NCBI GenBank assembly: GCA_044361315.1
Contig: JBIKJA010000012.1
Location: forward strand, 1-64,000
DNA length: 64,000 bases
Reading direction: 5' to 3'
DNA from: Crocinitomix sp044361315
Lineage (GTDB): Bacteria; Bacteroidota; Bacteroidia; Flavobacteriales_D; Crocinitomicaceae
Numbering within the stretch: position 1 is the stretch's first letter; each line of letters begins with the position of its first letter. The position numbers and the translations under genes were made by a program. Shown here piece after piece: positions 8,179 through 17,459 of this stretch. Below the pieces are notes generated by a model. The model saw only the letters and a program-made list of their open reading frames with translations. It searched no databases and had not been told where the DNA came from.

Positions 8179-10785
8179 TTAGTTTGCAACTGGCAACCGA
8201 TTTTCAAAAACCAATTTTCCTTCTTCCATGTCGATTAAGACATGACTATCGGCGACTATTTTACCAGACAAAAGTGCTTTGGAGAGTTCGTTTAAAACCA
8301 CTTTTTGCATGATTCTTTTAATAGGACGTGCTCCAAATTGAGGATCATATCCTTCAAGTGCGATCCATTCTAATGCTTCTGGAGTCGCTTCAATGGTAAT
8401 TTGTGATAATTTCAAATGTGCTTTTAATTGTTCGAATTGAATGTTCACAATTTCTAGCACATCTTTTCGAGATAATGGTTGGAACATAATCGTCTCATCA
8501 ATTCGGTTTAAAAACTCAGGTCGAATCGTTTTACGAAGTAATTCAAAAATTTGCTCTTTTGTTTCTTCGACAATTTTCTCTTTGTTTTTATCCGTCAAAT
8601 GTTCGAAATTATCACTAATAATATGTGCTCCCAAATTTGAAGTCATAATGATAATCGTATTTTTGAAATTGACCGTTCTACCTTTATTATCGGTCAATCG
8701 TCCATCATCTAACACTTGCAAAAGGATATTAAATACATCCGGATGCGCTTTTTCAATTTCATCTAACAATAAAATCGAATAGGGCCTTCTGCGAACAGAT
8801 TCGGTTAATTGTCCACCTTCTTCGTATCCAATGTATCCCGGAGGTGCTCCAACTAAACGACTGACTGAATGTTTTTCTTGGTACTCACTCATATCAATTC
8901 GTGTCAAGGCATTTTCATCGTTAAATAAATAACCAGCCAATACTTTTGCCAACTCAGTTTTACCAACTCCTGTTGTTCCTAAGAAAATGAAGGATCCAAT
9001 CGGTTTTTTCTCATCTTGTAAACCCGCTCTGCTTCTTCGCACTGCATCAGAAACGGCAACAATGGCATCACGCTGACCGACGACATGTTTGCTTAACTCG
9101 TCTTCCATTCGTAATAATTTACTGCGCTCACTTTCTTGCATTTTTGAAACAGGAATCCCGGTCCATCTTGAAACAACCGCTGCGATTTCCTCCGAATCCA
9201 CCTCTTCCTTAATCATTTTGGAATTCAAGTGAACCTTGGCCAAATTATTTTTTTGAAGCAGGATTTCAGCTTCGGTGTCTTTGATTCTTCCGTAACGAAT
9301 TTCAGCTACTTTTTCGTAATTTCCTTCTCTTTCAGCTTGCTCTGCTTCAAATCTTAACTTTTCAAGCTGTTCATTTCCTTCTTGAATTTTATCAATAATG
9401 TTTTTTTCCGCTTGATATTTTGCCAAAAACTCAGTTCGCCGTTCGTTTAAAACACTTAATTCGTCTTTTAATTGATCCAATTTTTTTTGATCCTTTTCCC
9501 GTTTAATTGCTTCTCGCTCAATTTCAAGTTGCATTACTTTTCGGTCAATTTCATCCAATTCTTCTGGCTTACTGTTGATTTCCATTCGTAAACGCGAACA
9601 CGCCTCATCAATTAAATCAATTGCTTTATCTGGTAATTGGCGTTCGGTAATATACCGTTGTGAAAGCTCAACCGCCGAAATAATCGCTTCATCCTTAATC
9701 AATACCTTGTGATGGGCTTCATATTTTTCCTTGATTCCTCTCAAAATTGAAATGGCATCTTCGGCAGATGGCTCGTCGATTAATACGGGTTGAAATCTTC
9801 GCACCAAAGCCTTATCTTTCTCAAAATGTTTTTGATATTCATCTAAAGTGGTAGCGCCTACAGCTCTTAATTCACCTCTCGCTAAGGCAGGTTTTAGGAT
9901 GTTTGCCGCATCCATTGCACCTTGTCCGCCGCCAGCTCCCACCAAGGTGTGAATCTCATCAATAAATAAAATAATTTCACCATCGGAGGCTGTCACCTCT
10001 TTAATAACTGCTTTTAAACGTTCTTCAAATTCGCCTTTATATTTGGCGCCTGCAACCAAAGCAGCCATGTCTAACGAATAAACAATTCGTGATTTTAAAT
10101 TTTCTGGAACGTCGCCATTTACAATTCGGTGCGCAATTCCTTCGGCTATTGCAGTTTTTCCAACACCAGGTTCACCAATTAAAATCGGGTTGTTTTTTTG
10201 ACGTCGGGTTAAAATTTGTAGTACCCTTCTAATTTCTTCATCGCGCCCAATAACTGGATCCAATTTACCGGACTTTGCAAGCTCATTGAGGTTATTTGCA
10301 TATTTTTCTAATGAGCGGTAAGTTTCTTCTTGGCTGTCTGAAGTCACGCTTTCCCCATTTCTTAATTTCATAATCGCTAATTTTAATTCTTTTTGTTGAA
10401 CACCTGCATCTCTTAAAAATGCCGAAATCGAATCATTTAACCCAAGCATCGAATAAAAAAGGACCTCTAAAGACAAAAATTCATCTTTGAATGCTTTCAT
10501 ATTTTCAAATCCAGCCACAAAAAGTTTATTGGTTTGGTTTGACATACTCAATTGTCCTCCTTCAGCTTTTGGATACGATGACACAATACTGTCCACGGTT
10601 CTTCTCATTAAATCTTCATCCAAGCCAACTTCTGAGGCTAAAAAAGGAATCACACTCGCTTGAATTTCAATAATTGCTTTGAATATATGTCCTGGCTCGA
10701 GGAGTTGATGCCCCTTCAATTTTGCGATTGATTCGGCATTCTTTAATGCTTCAATTGATTTGGTTGTTAATTTTTCGATGGTCAT
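8179..10785 (-). CDS. clpB: ATP-dependent disaggregase ClpB
   Basis: An 868-residue AAA+ chaperone that, with DnaK, threads and refolds aggregated proteins. In order: Clp N domain (about 1-145), first AAA domain with GEPGVGKTAIAEG and LFIDEIHTLVGAG, a long coiled-coil middle domain (about 410-520, charged KREKDQKKLDQLKDEL), second AAA domain with LGTTGVGKTELAKVLAG and LLLDEIEKAHPDV, and a small C-terminal domain. The coiled-coil middle domain separates it from ClpA and ClpC. Full length. Monocistronic and divergent from hpt; I see no clear CIRCE element in the 180-base gap. Confidence 0.96.
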   Translation of the reverse strand: MTIEKLTTKSIEALKNAESIAKLKGHQLLEPGHIFKAIIEIQASVIPFLASEVGLDEDLMRRTVDSIVSSYPKAEGGQLSMSNQTNKLFVAGFENMKAFKDEFLSLEVLFYSMLGLNDSISAFLRDAGVQQKELKLAIMKLRNGESVTSDSQEETYRSLEKYANNLNELAKSGKLDPVIGRDEEIRRVLQILTRRQKNNPILIGEPGVGKTAIAEGIAHRIVNGDVPENLKSRIVYSLDMAALVAGAKYKGEFEERLKAVIKEVTASDGEIILFIDEIHTLVGAGGGQGAMDAANILKPALARGELRAVGATTLDEYQKHFEKDKALVRRFQPVLIDEPSAEDAISILRGIKEKYEAHHKVLIKDEAIISAVELSQRYITERQLPDKAIDLIDEACSRLRMEINSKPEELDEIDRKVMQLEIEREAIKREKDQKKLDQLKDELSVLNERRTEFLAKYQAEKNIIDKIQEGNEQLEKLRFEAEQAEREGNYEKVAEIRYGRIKDTEAEILLQKNNLAKVHLNSKMIKEEVDSEEIAAVVSRWTGIPVSKMQESERSKLLRMEDELSKHVVGQRDAIVAVSDAVRRSRAGLQDEKKPIGSFIFLGTTGVGKTELAKVLAGYLFNDENALTRIDMSEYQEKHSVSRLVGAPPGYIGYEEGGQLTESVRRRPYSILLLDEIEKAHPDVFNILLQVLDDGRLTDNKGRTVNFKNTIIIMTSNLGAHIISDNFEHLTDKNKEKIVEETKEQIFELLRKTIRPEFLNRIDETIMFQPLSRKDVLEIVNIQFEQLKAHLKLSQITIEATPEALEWIALEGYDPQFGARPIKRIMQKVVLNELSKALLSGKIVADSHVLIDMEEGKLVFENRLPVAN

Positions 10786-10919
10786 ACTTGTCGCTTTTAA
10801 CGCTTATTTTAGTGCTGCAATCCTAAGTCCAAAGTGCATTTTATAGTTTAAATCGGTAATTTTGACAGGATTAAATCTGTAAACTGACAATTTAACCGAT
10901 AAATCTCTCGAAATATCAC

Positions 10920-10949
10920 TTGATATGAAAGGGAAAATTGGTACTTTTG
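10920..10949 (+). promoter_or_regulatory. Promoter of the hpt-adk-obg operon
   Basis: TTG at 10920-10922 and TACTTTTG at 10942-10949 with 19 bases between them: a textbook Bacteroidota promoter, 16 bases before the TTG start of hpt. Confidence 0.75.
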
Positions 10950-10965
10950 TAAAAAAAATATAGAC

Positions 10966-11496
10966 TTGGTTTTAGTTCACGATAAAATTTTTGTACCTTA
11001 CCTTTCATCAGTTGAGATAGACAACTGTGTGGATGAAGTTGCAGCGGCAATCAACCAAGATTATAAAGACAAACAACCAATTTTCATCGGAATATTAAAC
11101 GGTTCGTTTATGTTTGCTTCCGATCTATTAAAAAAAATTACTGTTCCTTGTCAGTTGAATTTTGCGAAATTTGCTTCTTATCAAGGAACACAAAGTTCGG
11201 GAGAAATCAACGAATTAATTGGTTTTAATAATGATATTGAAGGAAGAGATGTAATTGTGGTAGAAGACATTGTAGACACGGGGCAGACGATGGAGAAAAT
11301 TTTAGACATTCTTGGTTCGAAGGGAGCAAAAAGTGTTCGAATTGCAACGCTTCTCTATAAACCAGATGTTTTTGACAAAAAATTTGAAATACATTATATT
11401 GGTAAAGCGATTCCTAACAAGTTTGTAATCGGATATGGATTGGATTACAATCAATTAGGACGTAATTTCAGCGAGATTTACCAATTGCAAGAATAA
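10966..11496 (+). CDS. hpt: Hypoxanthine phosphoribosyltransferase
   Basis: A 176-residue purine salvage enzyme that makes IMP (or GMP) from hypoxanthine (or guanine) and PRPP. The PRPP-binding loop VVEDIVDTGQTM is clear, as is the early LNGSFMFASDLL segment. The start is TTG at 10966: the family's N-terminus (HDKIFVPYLSS) begins here and the promoter leaves no room for an upstream start. It is the first gene of a block with adk (12-base gap) and obg (30-base gap), which ties nucleotide salvage to adenylate balance. Confidence 0.92.
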   Translation: MVLVHDKIFVPYLSSVEIDNCVDEVAAAINQDYKDKQPIFIGILNGSFMFASDLLKKITVPCQLNFAKFASYQGTQSSGEINELIGFNNDIEGRDVIVVEDIVDTGQTMEKILDILGSKGAKSVRIATLLYKPDVFDKKFEIHYIGKAIPNKFVIGYGLDYNQLGRNFSEIYQLQE

Positions 11497-11507
11497 ATAA
11501 GAAGCGT

Positions 11508-12080
11508 ATGTTAAATATTGTACTATTTGGACCTCCAGGCGCAGGAAAGGGCACACAAGCCGAACGTTTATTGGAGAGATATGGATTGTTCCATTTGTCA
11601 ACAGGTGATGTTTTTCGTTATAATATGAAAAATGAAACAGAGCTTGGAAAACTAGCGAAAAGTTATATTTCTGAAGGGAAATTAGTACCGGATGAAGTAA
11701 CGATTAAAATGCTTATTTCCGAAGTTGATCAACGCCCCGATTCGAAAGGGTTTATTTTTGATGGTTTTCCGCGAACAGAGGTTCAAGCCACGGCTTTGGA
11801 TGAAATTTTAGCAGCTCGTGGAACATCAATCAACAAAATGGTAGCGTTGGATGTGGAGGAAGAAGAGTTGCGCGTGCGTTTGCTTGAACGGGCTAAAACG
11901 AGCGGTCGTACAGATGATGCTGACCCCGTAGTGATTCAAAATAGAATTGACGTTTATAAGGCAGAAACTGCGCCGGTTAAACTTTTCTATCAAAATCAAA
12001 ATAAGTTTTTAAAAATAGATGGAAATGGTTCCATTGATCATGTTACTAAACTGTTATTTGAAGCGATTGAAGGCGCTTAG
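11508..12080 (+). CDS. adk: Adenylate kinase
   Basis: A 190-residue cytoplasmic enzyme catalysing AMP + ATP = 2 ADP. The P-loop FGPPGAGKGTQAERLL is at residues 6-21, followed by FHLSTGDVFR, the GFPRT motif and LLERAKTSGRTDD. It is the short form without the zinc or long LID insert, as usual in Bacteroidota. Second gene of the hpt operon. Confidence 0.96.
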   Translation: MLNIVLFGPPGAGKGTQAERLLERYGLFHLSTGDVFRYNMKNETELGKLAKSYISEGKLVPDEVTIKMLISEVDQRPDSKGFIFDGFPRTEVQATALDEILAARGTSINKMVALDVEEEELRVRLLERAKTSGRTDDADPVVIQNRIDVYKAETAPVKLFYQNQNKFLKIDGNGSIDHVTKLLFEAIEGA

Positions 12081-12109
12081 TCTGATCGTTCAACTACACC
12101 ATTATAAAG

Positions 12110-13093
12110 ATGTCTAATTTCATTGATTACGTTAAAATTCATTGTCGTTCTGGAAAAGGTGGGGCAGGTTCTCATTATATGCGACGCGAAAAGTATGTTG
12201 CACAAGGAGGACCAGCCGGAGGAGATGGAGGCCGGGGGGGGCATATTATTTTAAGAGGGAATGCACAAATGTGGACATTGTTACATTTAAAGTATCAAAA
12301 ACACATCAAAGCTGACCACGGTGAAATGGGTGGCAAAAATCAAAAATCAGGAAAAGAAGGGAAAGACATGTACATGGAAGTACCTTTGGGTACTATTGTT
12401 CGTGATGCCGAAACGGGAGAATTCGTGGCGGAAATTTCTACAGATGGTGAAGAGTTTATTTTGCTTGAAGGGGGCAAAGGTGGACGTGGAAATGTCCATT
12501 TCAAAACCTCTACCAATCAAGCCCCACAATACGCGCAACCTGGTATTCCTGAAAAAGAAGGTTGGTTTATTTTAGAGTTAAAAGTATTGGCAGATGTTGG
12601 ATTAGTAGGTTTTCCAAATGCTGGTAAATCAACACTTTTATCGGTGGTTTCTGCAGCAAAACCTGAAATTGCAAATTATCCTTTTACAACTTTAACACCT
12701 AATATTGGGATTGTGCCATACCGCGATTATCAGTCGTTTGTGATGGCGGATATTCCTGGAATTATTGAAGGGGCACACGAAGGAAAAGGTTTGGGTTTAC
12801 GTTTTTTAAGACATATCGAAAGAAATTCATTGTTGCTTTTTTTGGTACCCGCCGATTCGGATGACATTAAAAAGGAGTATGAAATTTTAGTGCATGAATT
12901 GGTTCAATACAACCCCGATTTGGCCGATAAACCACGAATTTTGGTGGTCTCAAAGTCCGATTTATTGGATGATGAATTAAAAAAAGAAATTAAAAAAGGA
13001 TTGCCTAAACTCCCGTTTCTATTCATTTCTGGGGTAGCACAAACGGGTTTAGTTGAATTGAAAGATTTAATTTGGGAAAAGTTAAATGCATAA
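12110..13093 (+). CDS. obg: Ribosome-assembly GTPase Obg
   Basis: A 327-residue GTPase needed for large-subunit maturation and linked to the stringent response. The glycine-rich Obg fold (about 1-158) has SGKGGAGSHYMRREK and GGPAGGDGGRGGH. The G domain has GFPNAGKSTLL (G1), DIPGIIEGAHEGKGLG (G3) and VVSKSDL (G4). The variable C-terminal OCT domain is absent, which is usual for Bacteroidota. A run of eight G near 12232-12240 is the only sequence oddity. Third gene of the hpt operon. Confidence 0.95.
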   Translation: MSNFIDYVKIHCRSGKGGAGSHYMRREKYVAQGGPAGGDGGRGGHIILRGNAQMWTLLHLKYQKHIKADHGEMGGKNQKSGKEGKDMYMEVPLGTIVRDAETGEFVAEISTDGEEFILLEGGKGGRGNVHFKTSTNQAPQYAQPGIPEKEGWFILELKVLADVGLVGFPNAGKSTLLSVVSAAKPEIANYPFTTLTPNIGIVPYRDYQSFVMADIPGIIEGAHEGKGLGLRFLRHIERNSLLLFLVPADSDDIKKEYEILVHELVQYNPDLADKPRILVVSKSDLLDDELKKEIKKGLPKLPFLFISGVAQTGLVELKDLIWEKLNA

Positions 13094-13127
13094 TTTTTTT
13101 GACTAACTTTAGTTCTCTAAATTGTCA

Positions 13128-14003
13128 ATGAAGCGATACATCCTCATATCATTATGTGCCTGTTTTTTGTTCATTTCATGTCAAGATAAAAATCGTCACG
13201 AAATAATTGGTGGTGGATATGGAATTGGAGAGGTGATTGATAAAAAAAGAGAAGGCAATTGGACATTTTATAGTCAAGCTGGGCATAAAATAGCGAAAGG
13301 AATTTTTAAAAATGACCTAGAAGAAGGAAGTTGGACCTATTGGTTTGATCACGGGGTTATTGAACAAGTTGCCGAATGGAAAAACGGTGAATTGAACGGA
13401 AAGTTTAAGGATTATTATAAAAATGGACAACTCAAAAACGATGGATTTTTTGATAAAAATTTGAGAGTTGGTTATTGGGAAACCTATTCTGAAGCTGGAA
13501 TATTGCAGCGAAAAGGCGATTTTTTAGCAGACAATAAAATAGGCCACTGGCAGTTTTTTTATCAAAATGGTGATAAAAAATTGGATGTAAATTATGTCAA
13601 CGGACAATTGGATGGCGAATTTATCACTTGGCATGAAAATGGAAAACATAGAGAGACTGGGACTTATCTAAACGAATTAAAACATGGTGTTTGGTTAATT
13701 TATCATGACAATGGCAACCTGCGCGATTCGGCAGTATACGACCACGACCAGTTAAATGGACCTTATAAAACTTATTTTTTAAATGGGCGCGTGAACATCG
13801 ACGCTTATTATACAAACGACGAATTGATGGGGAATTACACGCTTTATCGTTCGAATGGCGCATTGGAAGAAGAGTGTATTTATGTAAATGGAAAAAAAGA
13901 AGGAATTTATAAATATTACGATGTTTTTGGCAATTTGAAAAATACAGCCTATTTTAGGAACGATCAACTTGTAGATAACGAAGAACTAACGCAGACAGAA
14001 TGA
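13128..14003 (+). CDS. YwqK-type MORN-variant repeat lipoprotein
   Basis: A 291-residue predicted lipoprotein. An N-terminal signal with lipobox LFISC (Cys near residue 18) is followed by about ten repeats of the type NGxxxGxWxxYxxNG (for example GSWTYWFDHG, GVWLIYHDNG). This is the YwqK/toxin_YwqK-associated repeat family, thought to form beta-hairpin repeats. I chose ATG 13128 because the signal peptide starts there; a TTG two codons upstream is less likely. The stop overlaps the bioB start by 4 bases (ATGA). Its role is unknown; the coupling to bioB may be only transcriptional. Confidence 0.8.
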   Translation: MKRYILISLCACFLFISCQDKNRHEIIGGGYGIGEVIDKKREGNWTFYSQAGHKIAKGIFKNDLEEGSWTYWFDHGVIEQVAEWKNGELNGKFKDYYKNGQLKNDGFFDKNLRVGYWETYSEAGILQRKGDFLADNKIGHWQFFYQNGDKKLDVNYVNGQLDGEFITWHENGKHRETGTYLNELKHGVWLIYHDNGNLRDSAVYDHDQLNGPYKTYFLNGRVNIDAYYTNDELMGNYTLYRSNGALEEECIYVNGKKEGIYKYYDVFGNLKNTAYFRNDQLVDNEELTQTE

Positions 14004-15094
14004 AAATTAACTTGAAATACGCCTCAAAACAAGCGGCTTTGGATTTGTATAACTCTCCTTTAATGGAATTAATGTACCAAGCTGCAACTGTTCACAGAGA
14101 ATTCCACAATCCTTTAGAAGTACAAATGAGTACGCTCATTTCAATTAAAACAGGTGGGTGTCCTGAAGATTGCAGTTATTGCCCTCAATCAATGAAATAC
14201 CACACTGACCTTGAAGTGCAAGCCTTAATGCCAGTGAAAGAGGTGGTTGATTTGGCTAAAAATGCTAAAATAAACGGCTCATCACGTGTGTGTATGGGAG
14301 CAGCTTGGCGAAATGTGCGCGATAACCGTGATTTTGACAAGGTGATTGAAATGGTACAAGAGATTAATGGCATGGGCATGGAAGTGTGCGCCACGCTTGG
14401 AATGTTAGACGAAAAACAAGCCGAGCGATTAAAAAATGCTGGACTTTACGCCTATAATCACAATTTAGATTCTTCTCAAGAATTTTATAAAGACATTATT
14501 TCTACTCGTCAATACCAAGAAAGAATTGATACGATTGCCAATGCACGTAAAGCTGGTATTTCAGTTTGTTCGGGTGGAATTATCGGAATGGGTGAATCTG
14601 TCGAAGATCGGATCGGGATGTTGATGACCTATGTACACATGGAGCAACCACCTGAATCAATTCCAATTAATGCCTTGGTGGCGGTGGCAGGCACACCTTT
14701 AGAGGATCAAAAAACTGTTCCTGTTTGGGACATGGTTCGAATGGTAGCCACTTCAAGAATTTTATTTCCACAATCTATTATTCGATTGTCAGCTGGCCGA
14801 ACAGAAATGTCGCAAGAAGGACAAGCTTTGTGTTTTATGGCAGGGGCTTCTTCTATTTTTGCTGGCGATAAATTATTGACTACACCAAATCCAGAATTTA
14901 ATGAAGATGCTGATTTGTTCAAAATTTTAGGACTTACGCCAAAAGCACCTTTTCAAGATGGGGAACAACCAGAAACAAAAGTGGACGAACGTGTTGAACA
15001 AGCTAAATTAATTCGCCAAAAAAGAGAGACCGAAAAAGCAAATGCTAAACCTGCAAGCGCTGATTTCGAACCTCGAAAAATTACGGTTGAATAA
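14000..15094 (+). CDS. bioB: Biotin synthase
   Basis: A 364-residue radical SAM enzyme that inserts sulfur into dethiobiotin. The radical SAM cluster motif CPEDCSYC (CxxxCxxC) is near residue 52, with SIKTGGCPEDC before it. RVCMGAAWR, the cysteine-containing AYNHNLDSSQEFY and IRLSAGRTEM, whose arginine binds the second cluster in this family, are present. The C-terminal 40 residues are a charged tail (EKANAKPASADFEPRK). First gene of bioB-bioF-bioD; no bioA, bioC or bioH is present in the window. Confidence 0.96.
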   Translation: MKINLKYASKQAALDLYNSPLMELMYQAATVHREFHNPLEVQMSTLISIKTGGCPEDCSYCPQSMKYHTDLEVQALMPVKEVVDLAKNAKINGSSRVCMGAAWRNVRDNRDFDKVIEMVQEINGMGMEVCATLGMLDEKQAERLKNAGLYAYNHNLDSSQEFYKDIISTRQYQERIDTIANARKAGISVCSGGIIGMGESVEDRIGMLMTYVHMEQPPESIPINALVAVAGTPLEDQKTVPVWDMVRMVATSRILFPQSIIRLSAGRTEMSQEGQALCFMAGASSIFAGDKLLTTPNPEFNEDADLFKILGLTPKAPFQDGEQPETKVDERVEQAKLIRQKRETEKANAKPASADFEPRKITVE

Positions 15095-15107
15095 GGTTGG
15101 GTGTTTC

Positions 15108-16190
15108 ATGAAAACCCCTGAACGGATTTTAAAGAAATTGGCAGAGCGGGTCGAACAAAATTCGTTGCGCTCGCTTTCAACATTTTCTGCAGGAATTGAT
15201 TTTTATTCGAATGATTACCTCGGCTATGCTAAAATTCGTTTTGAATCGAATTATTCAGAAGGTTCCACAGGATCTCGATTAATTTCTGGTAATAGTGAAT
15301 TAACCAACCAAATTGAAGTTGAATTGGCGTCTTTTTTCAAGCAAGATGCAGGCTTGGTTTTTAATTCGGGTTACGATGCCAATCTTGGTCTTTTATCATG
15401 TGTGCCACAGCGTGGAGATACGATTTTATATGATGCTTTATGTCATGCTTCTATTCGTGATGGAATTCAATTGAGTTTTGCTAATTCTTTTAGTTTTCGG
15501 CACAATGAGTTGGAAAATCTCAAAAAAAGATTATTCGAAGCAAAAGGTACCGTTTATGTGGTTGTTGAGTCGATTTATTCGATGGATGGCGATCAAGCAC
15601 CGTTGGTAGAATTGGTAGAATTGTGTCAACAATTTGGTGCTTTTTTAATTGTAGATGAAGCCCACGCAGGTGGAATTTATGGCGATCAAGGTCAAGGTTT
15701 AGTGAGTCAATTGAACTTGGATTTTGGCGTTTTTGCAAAAATTATTACGTTTGGAAAAGCATTCGGCAGTCATGGAGCTTGTGTGCTCGGTAGTGCTGAT
15801 TTAAAGTCTTATTTGATTAACTTTTCCCGTCCGTTTATTTATACCACAGCCATTCCCCCCACCTCCCAAGCACGCATTTTAGCCATCGTTCGCCACGCAC
15901 AAGCGGAAACACACTCTCGGGCAAATCTTTTTAAAAACATCCAATTCTTTAAATCGCTACTAACGGAATACAAACTCCCTTTTTTAGAGAGTAATTCGGC
16001 CATTCAAGGTATTTTGATTCCTGGAAATGATAAGGTCAAAGAAAGAGCCAATCAACTCATTGAAAAAGGATTTTTCGTAAAACCAATTTTATCGCCAACG
16101 GTTGAAAAAGGCAAGGAACGTTTGCGGATTTGTTTGCATAGTTTTAATACCGAAGAAGAAATCACCTCCTTAATTGAAGCATTGATATGA
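15108..16190 (+). CDS. bioF: 8-amino-7-oxononanoate synthase (aminotransferase class I/II)
   Basis: A 360-residue PLP enzyme that joins pimeloyl-ACP/CoA and alanine in biotin synthesis. FYSNDYLGYA, GSTGSRLISGN, VVVESIYSMDGD, IVDEAHAGGIYG and the PLP-lysine region TFGKAFGSHGACV are as in BioF. I place the start at ATG 15108 (MKTPERILKK), 13 bases after bioB; an earlier frame opening overlaps bioB and does not match the family. The stop overlaps bioD by 4 bases. Related alpha-oxoamine synthases such as Kbl are excluded mainly by context. Confidence 0.92.
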   Translation: MKTPERILKKLAERVEQNSLRSLSTFSAGIDFYSNDYLGYAKIRFESNYSEGSTGSRLISGNSELTNQIEVELASFFKQDAGLVFNSGYDANLGLLSCVPQRGDTILYDALCHASIRDGIQLSFANSFSFRHNELENLKKRLFEAKGTVYVVVESIYSMDGDQAPLVELVELCQQFGAFLIVDEAHAGGIYGDQGQGLVSQLNLDFGVFAKIITFGKAFGSHGACVLGSADLKSYLINFSRPFIYTTAIPPTSQARILAIVRHAQAETHSRANLFKNIQFFKSLLTEYKLPFLESNSAIQGILIPGNDKVKERANQLIEKGFFVKPILSPTVEKGKERLRICLHSFNTEEEITSLIEALI

Positions 16191-16819
16191 ATCCGACTTT
16201 TCCCAGAACCATTTTTGTAACAGGCATCGGAACAGAAGTTGGAAAAACGTTCTGTTCGGCAGTTATCGTAGAAGCCTTAAAAGCCGATTATTGGAAACCA
16301 ATTCAAGCCGGCGATTTACATCAACTAGATGCCGATTTTGTGAAAAAAGTGAGTTCAAATCCTTCTATAAAAATTCATCCATCGCGGCATTTATTGAACG
16401 AGGCCATGTCACCACATGCTGCTGCTGTTTTGGATGGTATCAATGTAACTTTGACTGATTTTGAACTACCAATAACCGAAAATCACTTGATTATTGAAGG
16501 CGCAGGAGGATTGATGGTTCCGTTGAATGTGCAAGGCGATTTAGTGGTGGATTTAATTCAAAATCTTAAAACCGAAGTTATTTTGGTGGTAAAAAATTAC
16601 TTAGGCAGTATCAACCACACCTTATTGAGTATTGAATTGTTGAAACAGCGAAATATCAAACTGTTGGGACTTATTTTTAATGGAGAGACCAATGAGTTTT
16701 CGGAAGCCATTATTTTGTCAAAAACAGGCGTTAAATGTTTGGCGCGAATTCCTCAATTAACCGGCGATTTAAATGAATTTGTGGTTGAGCAAGCAGAGAA
16801 AATTAGAGAATCTCTTTAA
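16187..16819 (+). CDS. bioD: Dethiobiotin synthetase
   Basis: A 210-residue ATP-dependent carboxylase that closes the ureido ring of dethiobiotin. The P-loop is FVTGIGTEVGKTFCSAVIVE, and KPIQAGD, SPHAAAVLDG and IEGAGGLMVPLN match the diaminopelargonate and carbamate sites. It begins 4 bases inside bioF. Its last 17 bases overlap the end of the convergent GreA-like gene. Confidence 0.94.
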   Translation: MNPTFPRTIFVTGIGTEVGKTFCSAVIVEALKADYWKPIQAGDLHQLDADFVKKVSSNPSIKIHPSRHLLNEAMSPHAAAVLDGINVTLTDFELPITENHLIIEGAGGLMVPLNVQGDLVVDLIQNLKTEVILVVKNYLGSINHTLLSIELLKQRNIKLLGLIFNGETNEFSEAIILSKTGVKCLARIPQLTGDLNEFVVEQAEKIRESL

Positions 16820-17258
16820 TCGTAATCTTCAAGTCGTTAAATTTGGCTGAATCCCCAGCTTTTTTATCCATTAAAACTTGTCCCATGGGTGAAAAAGGTG
16901 AAACTGCAAAAAAGACCGCGCCTTCAAGTTCTATTTTACCGGCGCTAATGGCAATATAAAAATTTCCATTGGAAGCAATTACCAAACTTCCCAAGCGTGA
17001 TGTTGTGTGTTTTTCAGCTGGATCAATTGGCAAAAGCGACTGTTTCAACTTGGTGGCTTCAGACAGTTGTTTCGAAATTTGTTCGGCTTCTAGTTGCATC
17101 ATTGCCAAGGCAGTATCGTGTTTGTCACCCGCAGTGCTCTTGGTTTCAGAATCAAACGATTCTTGCACCTCGTTTAAGGCAATTGTAGTATTGTTAATCC
17201 GTTTTTCTACAAAACGCATACACTCTTGAAAGAGTGCCATTTTTATGTCTTTTTTCAC
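16803..17258 (-). CDS. GreA/GreB-type C-terminal domain protein
   Basis: A 151-residue protein with an N-terminal helical, probably coiled-coil, part (about 10-85, TIALNEVQESF, then AMMQLEAEQISKQL) and a C-terminal FKBP-like GreA/B domain (about 90-151, SLVIASNGNFYIAISAGKI, then VSPFSPMGQVLMDKKAGD). Such short proteins in Bacteroidota may bind RNA polymerase, but transcript-cleavage activity is not shown: the acidic tip of true GreA is not evident. The frame opens at GTG 17258; ATG 17240 (MALFQEC) is an equally good start. It converges on bioD with a 17-base overlap. Confidence 0.75.
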   Translation of the reverse strand: MKKDIKMALFQECMRFVEKRINNTTIALNEVQESFDSETKSTAGDKHDTALAMMQLEAEQISKQLSEATKLKQSLLPIDPAEKHTTSRLGSLVIASNGNFYIAISAGKIELEGAVFFAVSPFSPMGQVLMDKKAGDSAKFNDLKITIKEIL

Positions 17259-17338
17259 CTTGTCCGTTTGAGGGGATGAATTTACGAAATTGGCACGTTT
17301 TACAAATCAAAAATTTATTTTTTTCATAAAAATTAATA

Positions 17339-17372
17339 ATATGTTTGAACAAACATTAATTGAATACGTTCT
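17339..17372 (+). promoter_or_regulatory. Inverted repeat with promoter-like boxes upstream of folE
   Basis: ATGTTTG-AA-CAAACAT (17341-17356) is a perfect 7-bp inverted repeat. Its TTTG (17344-17347) lies 17 bases before TACGTTCT (17365-17372), a weak -7 match. The block resembles the one before the lipoprotein gene at 7851-7892, including a shared CGTTCTC. It may be an operator or a distal promoter of folE. Confidence 0.4.
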
Positions 17373-17435
17373 CTAATGATGGTGTAATGATCGGAGAAAC
17401 TTCCCGACAAATAGCCAAGAACGAAATTATCTTAT

Positions 17436-17443
17436 TAAATTTG
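17436..17443 (+). promoter_or_regulatory. -7 promoter element of folE
   Basis: TAAATTTG matches TAnnTTTG and lies 16 bases before the ATG at 17460. No clear -33 TTG is at the right distance. Confidence 0.5.
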
Positions 17444-17459
17444 CAACAATTAAAAAAGC

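Noticed and set aside
12229..12241. Run of eight G in obg as a possible frameshift
   Set aside because: The frame stays open and reads the conserved GGDGGRGGH motif on both sides, so the run is correct as given.
15042..15107. Longer bioF start overlapping bioB
   Set aside because: The extra 22 residues do not match BioF, and ATG 15108 lies right after the bioB stop.
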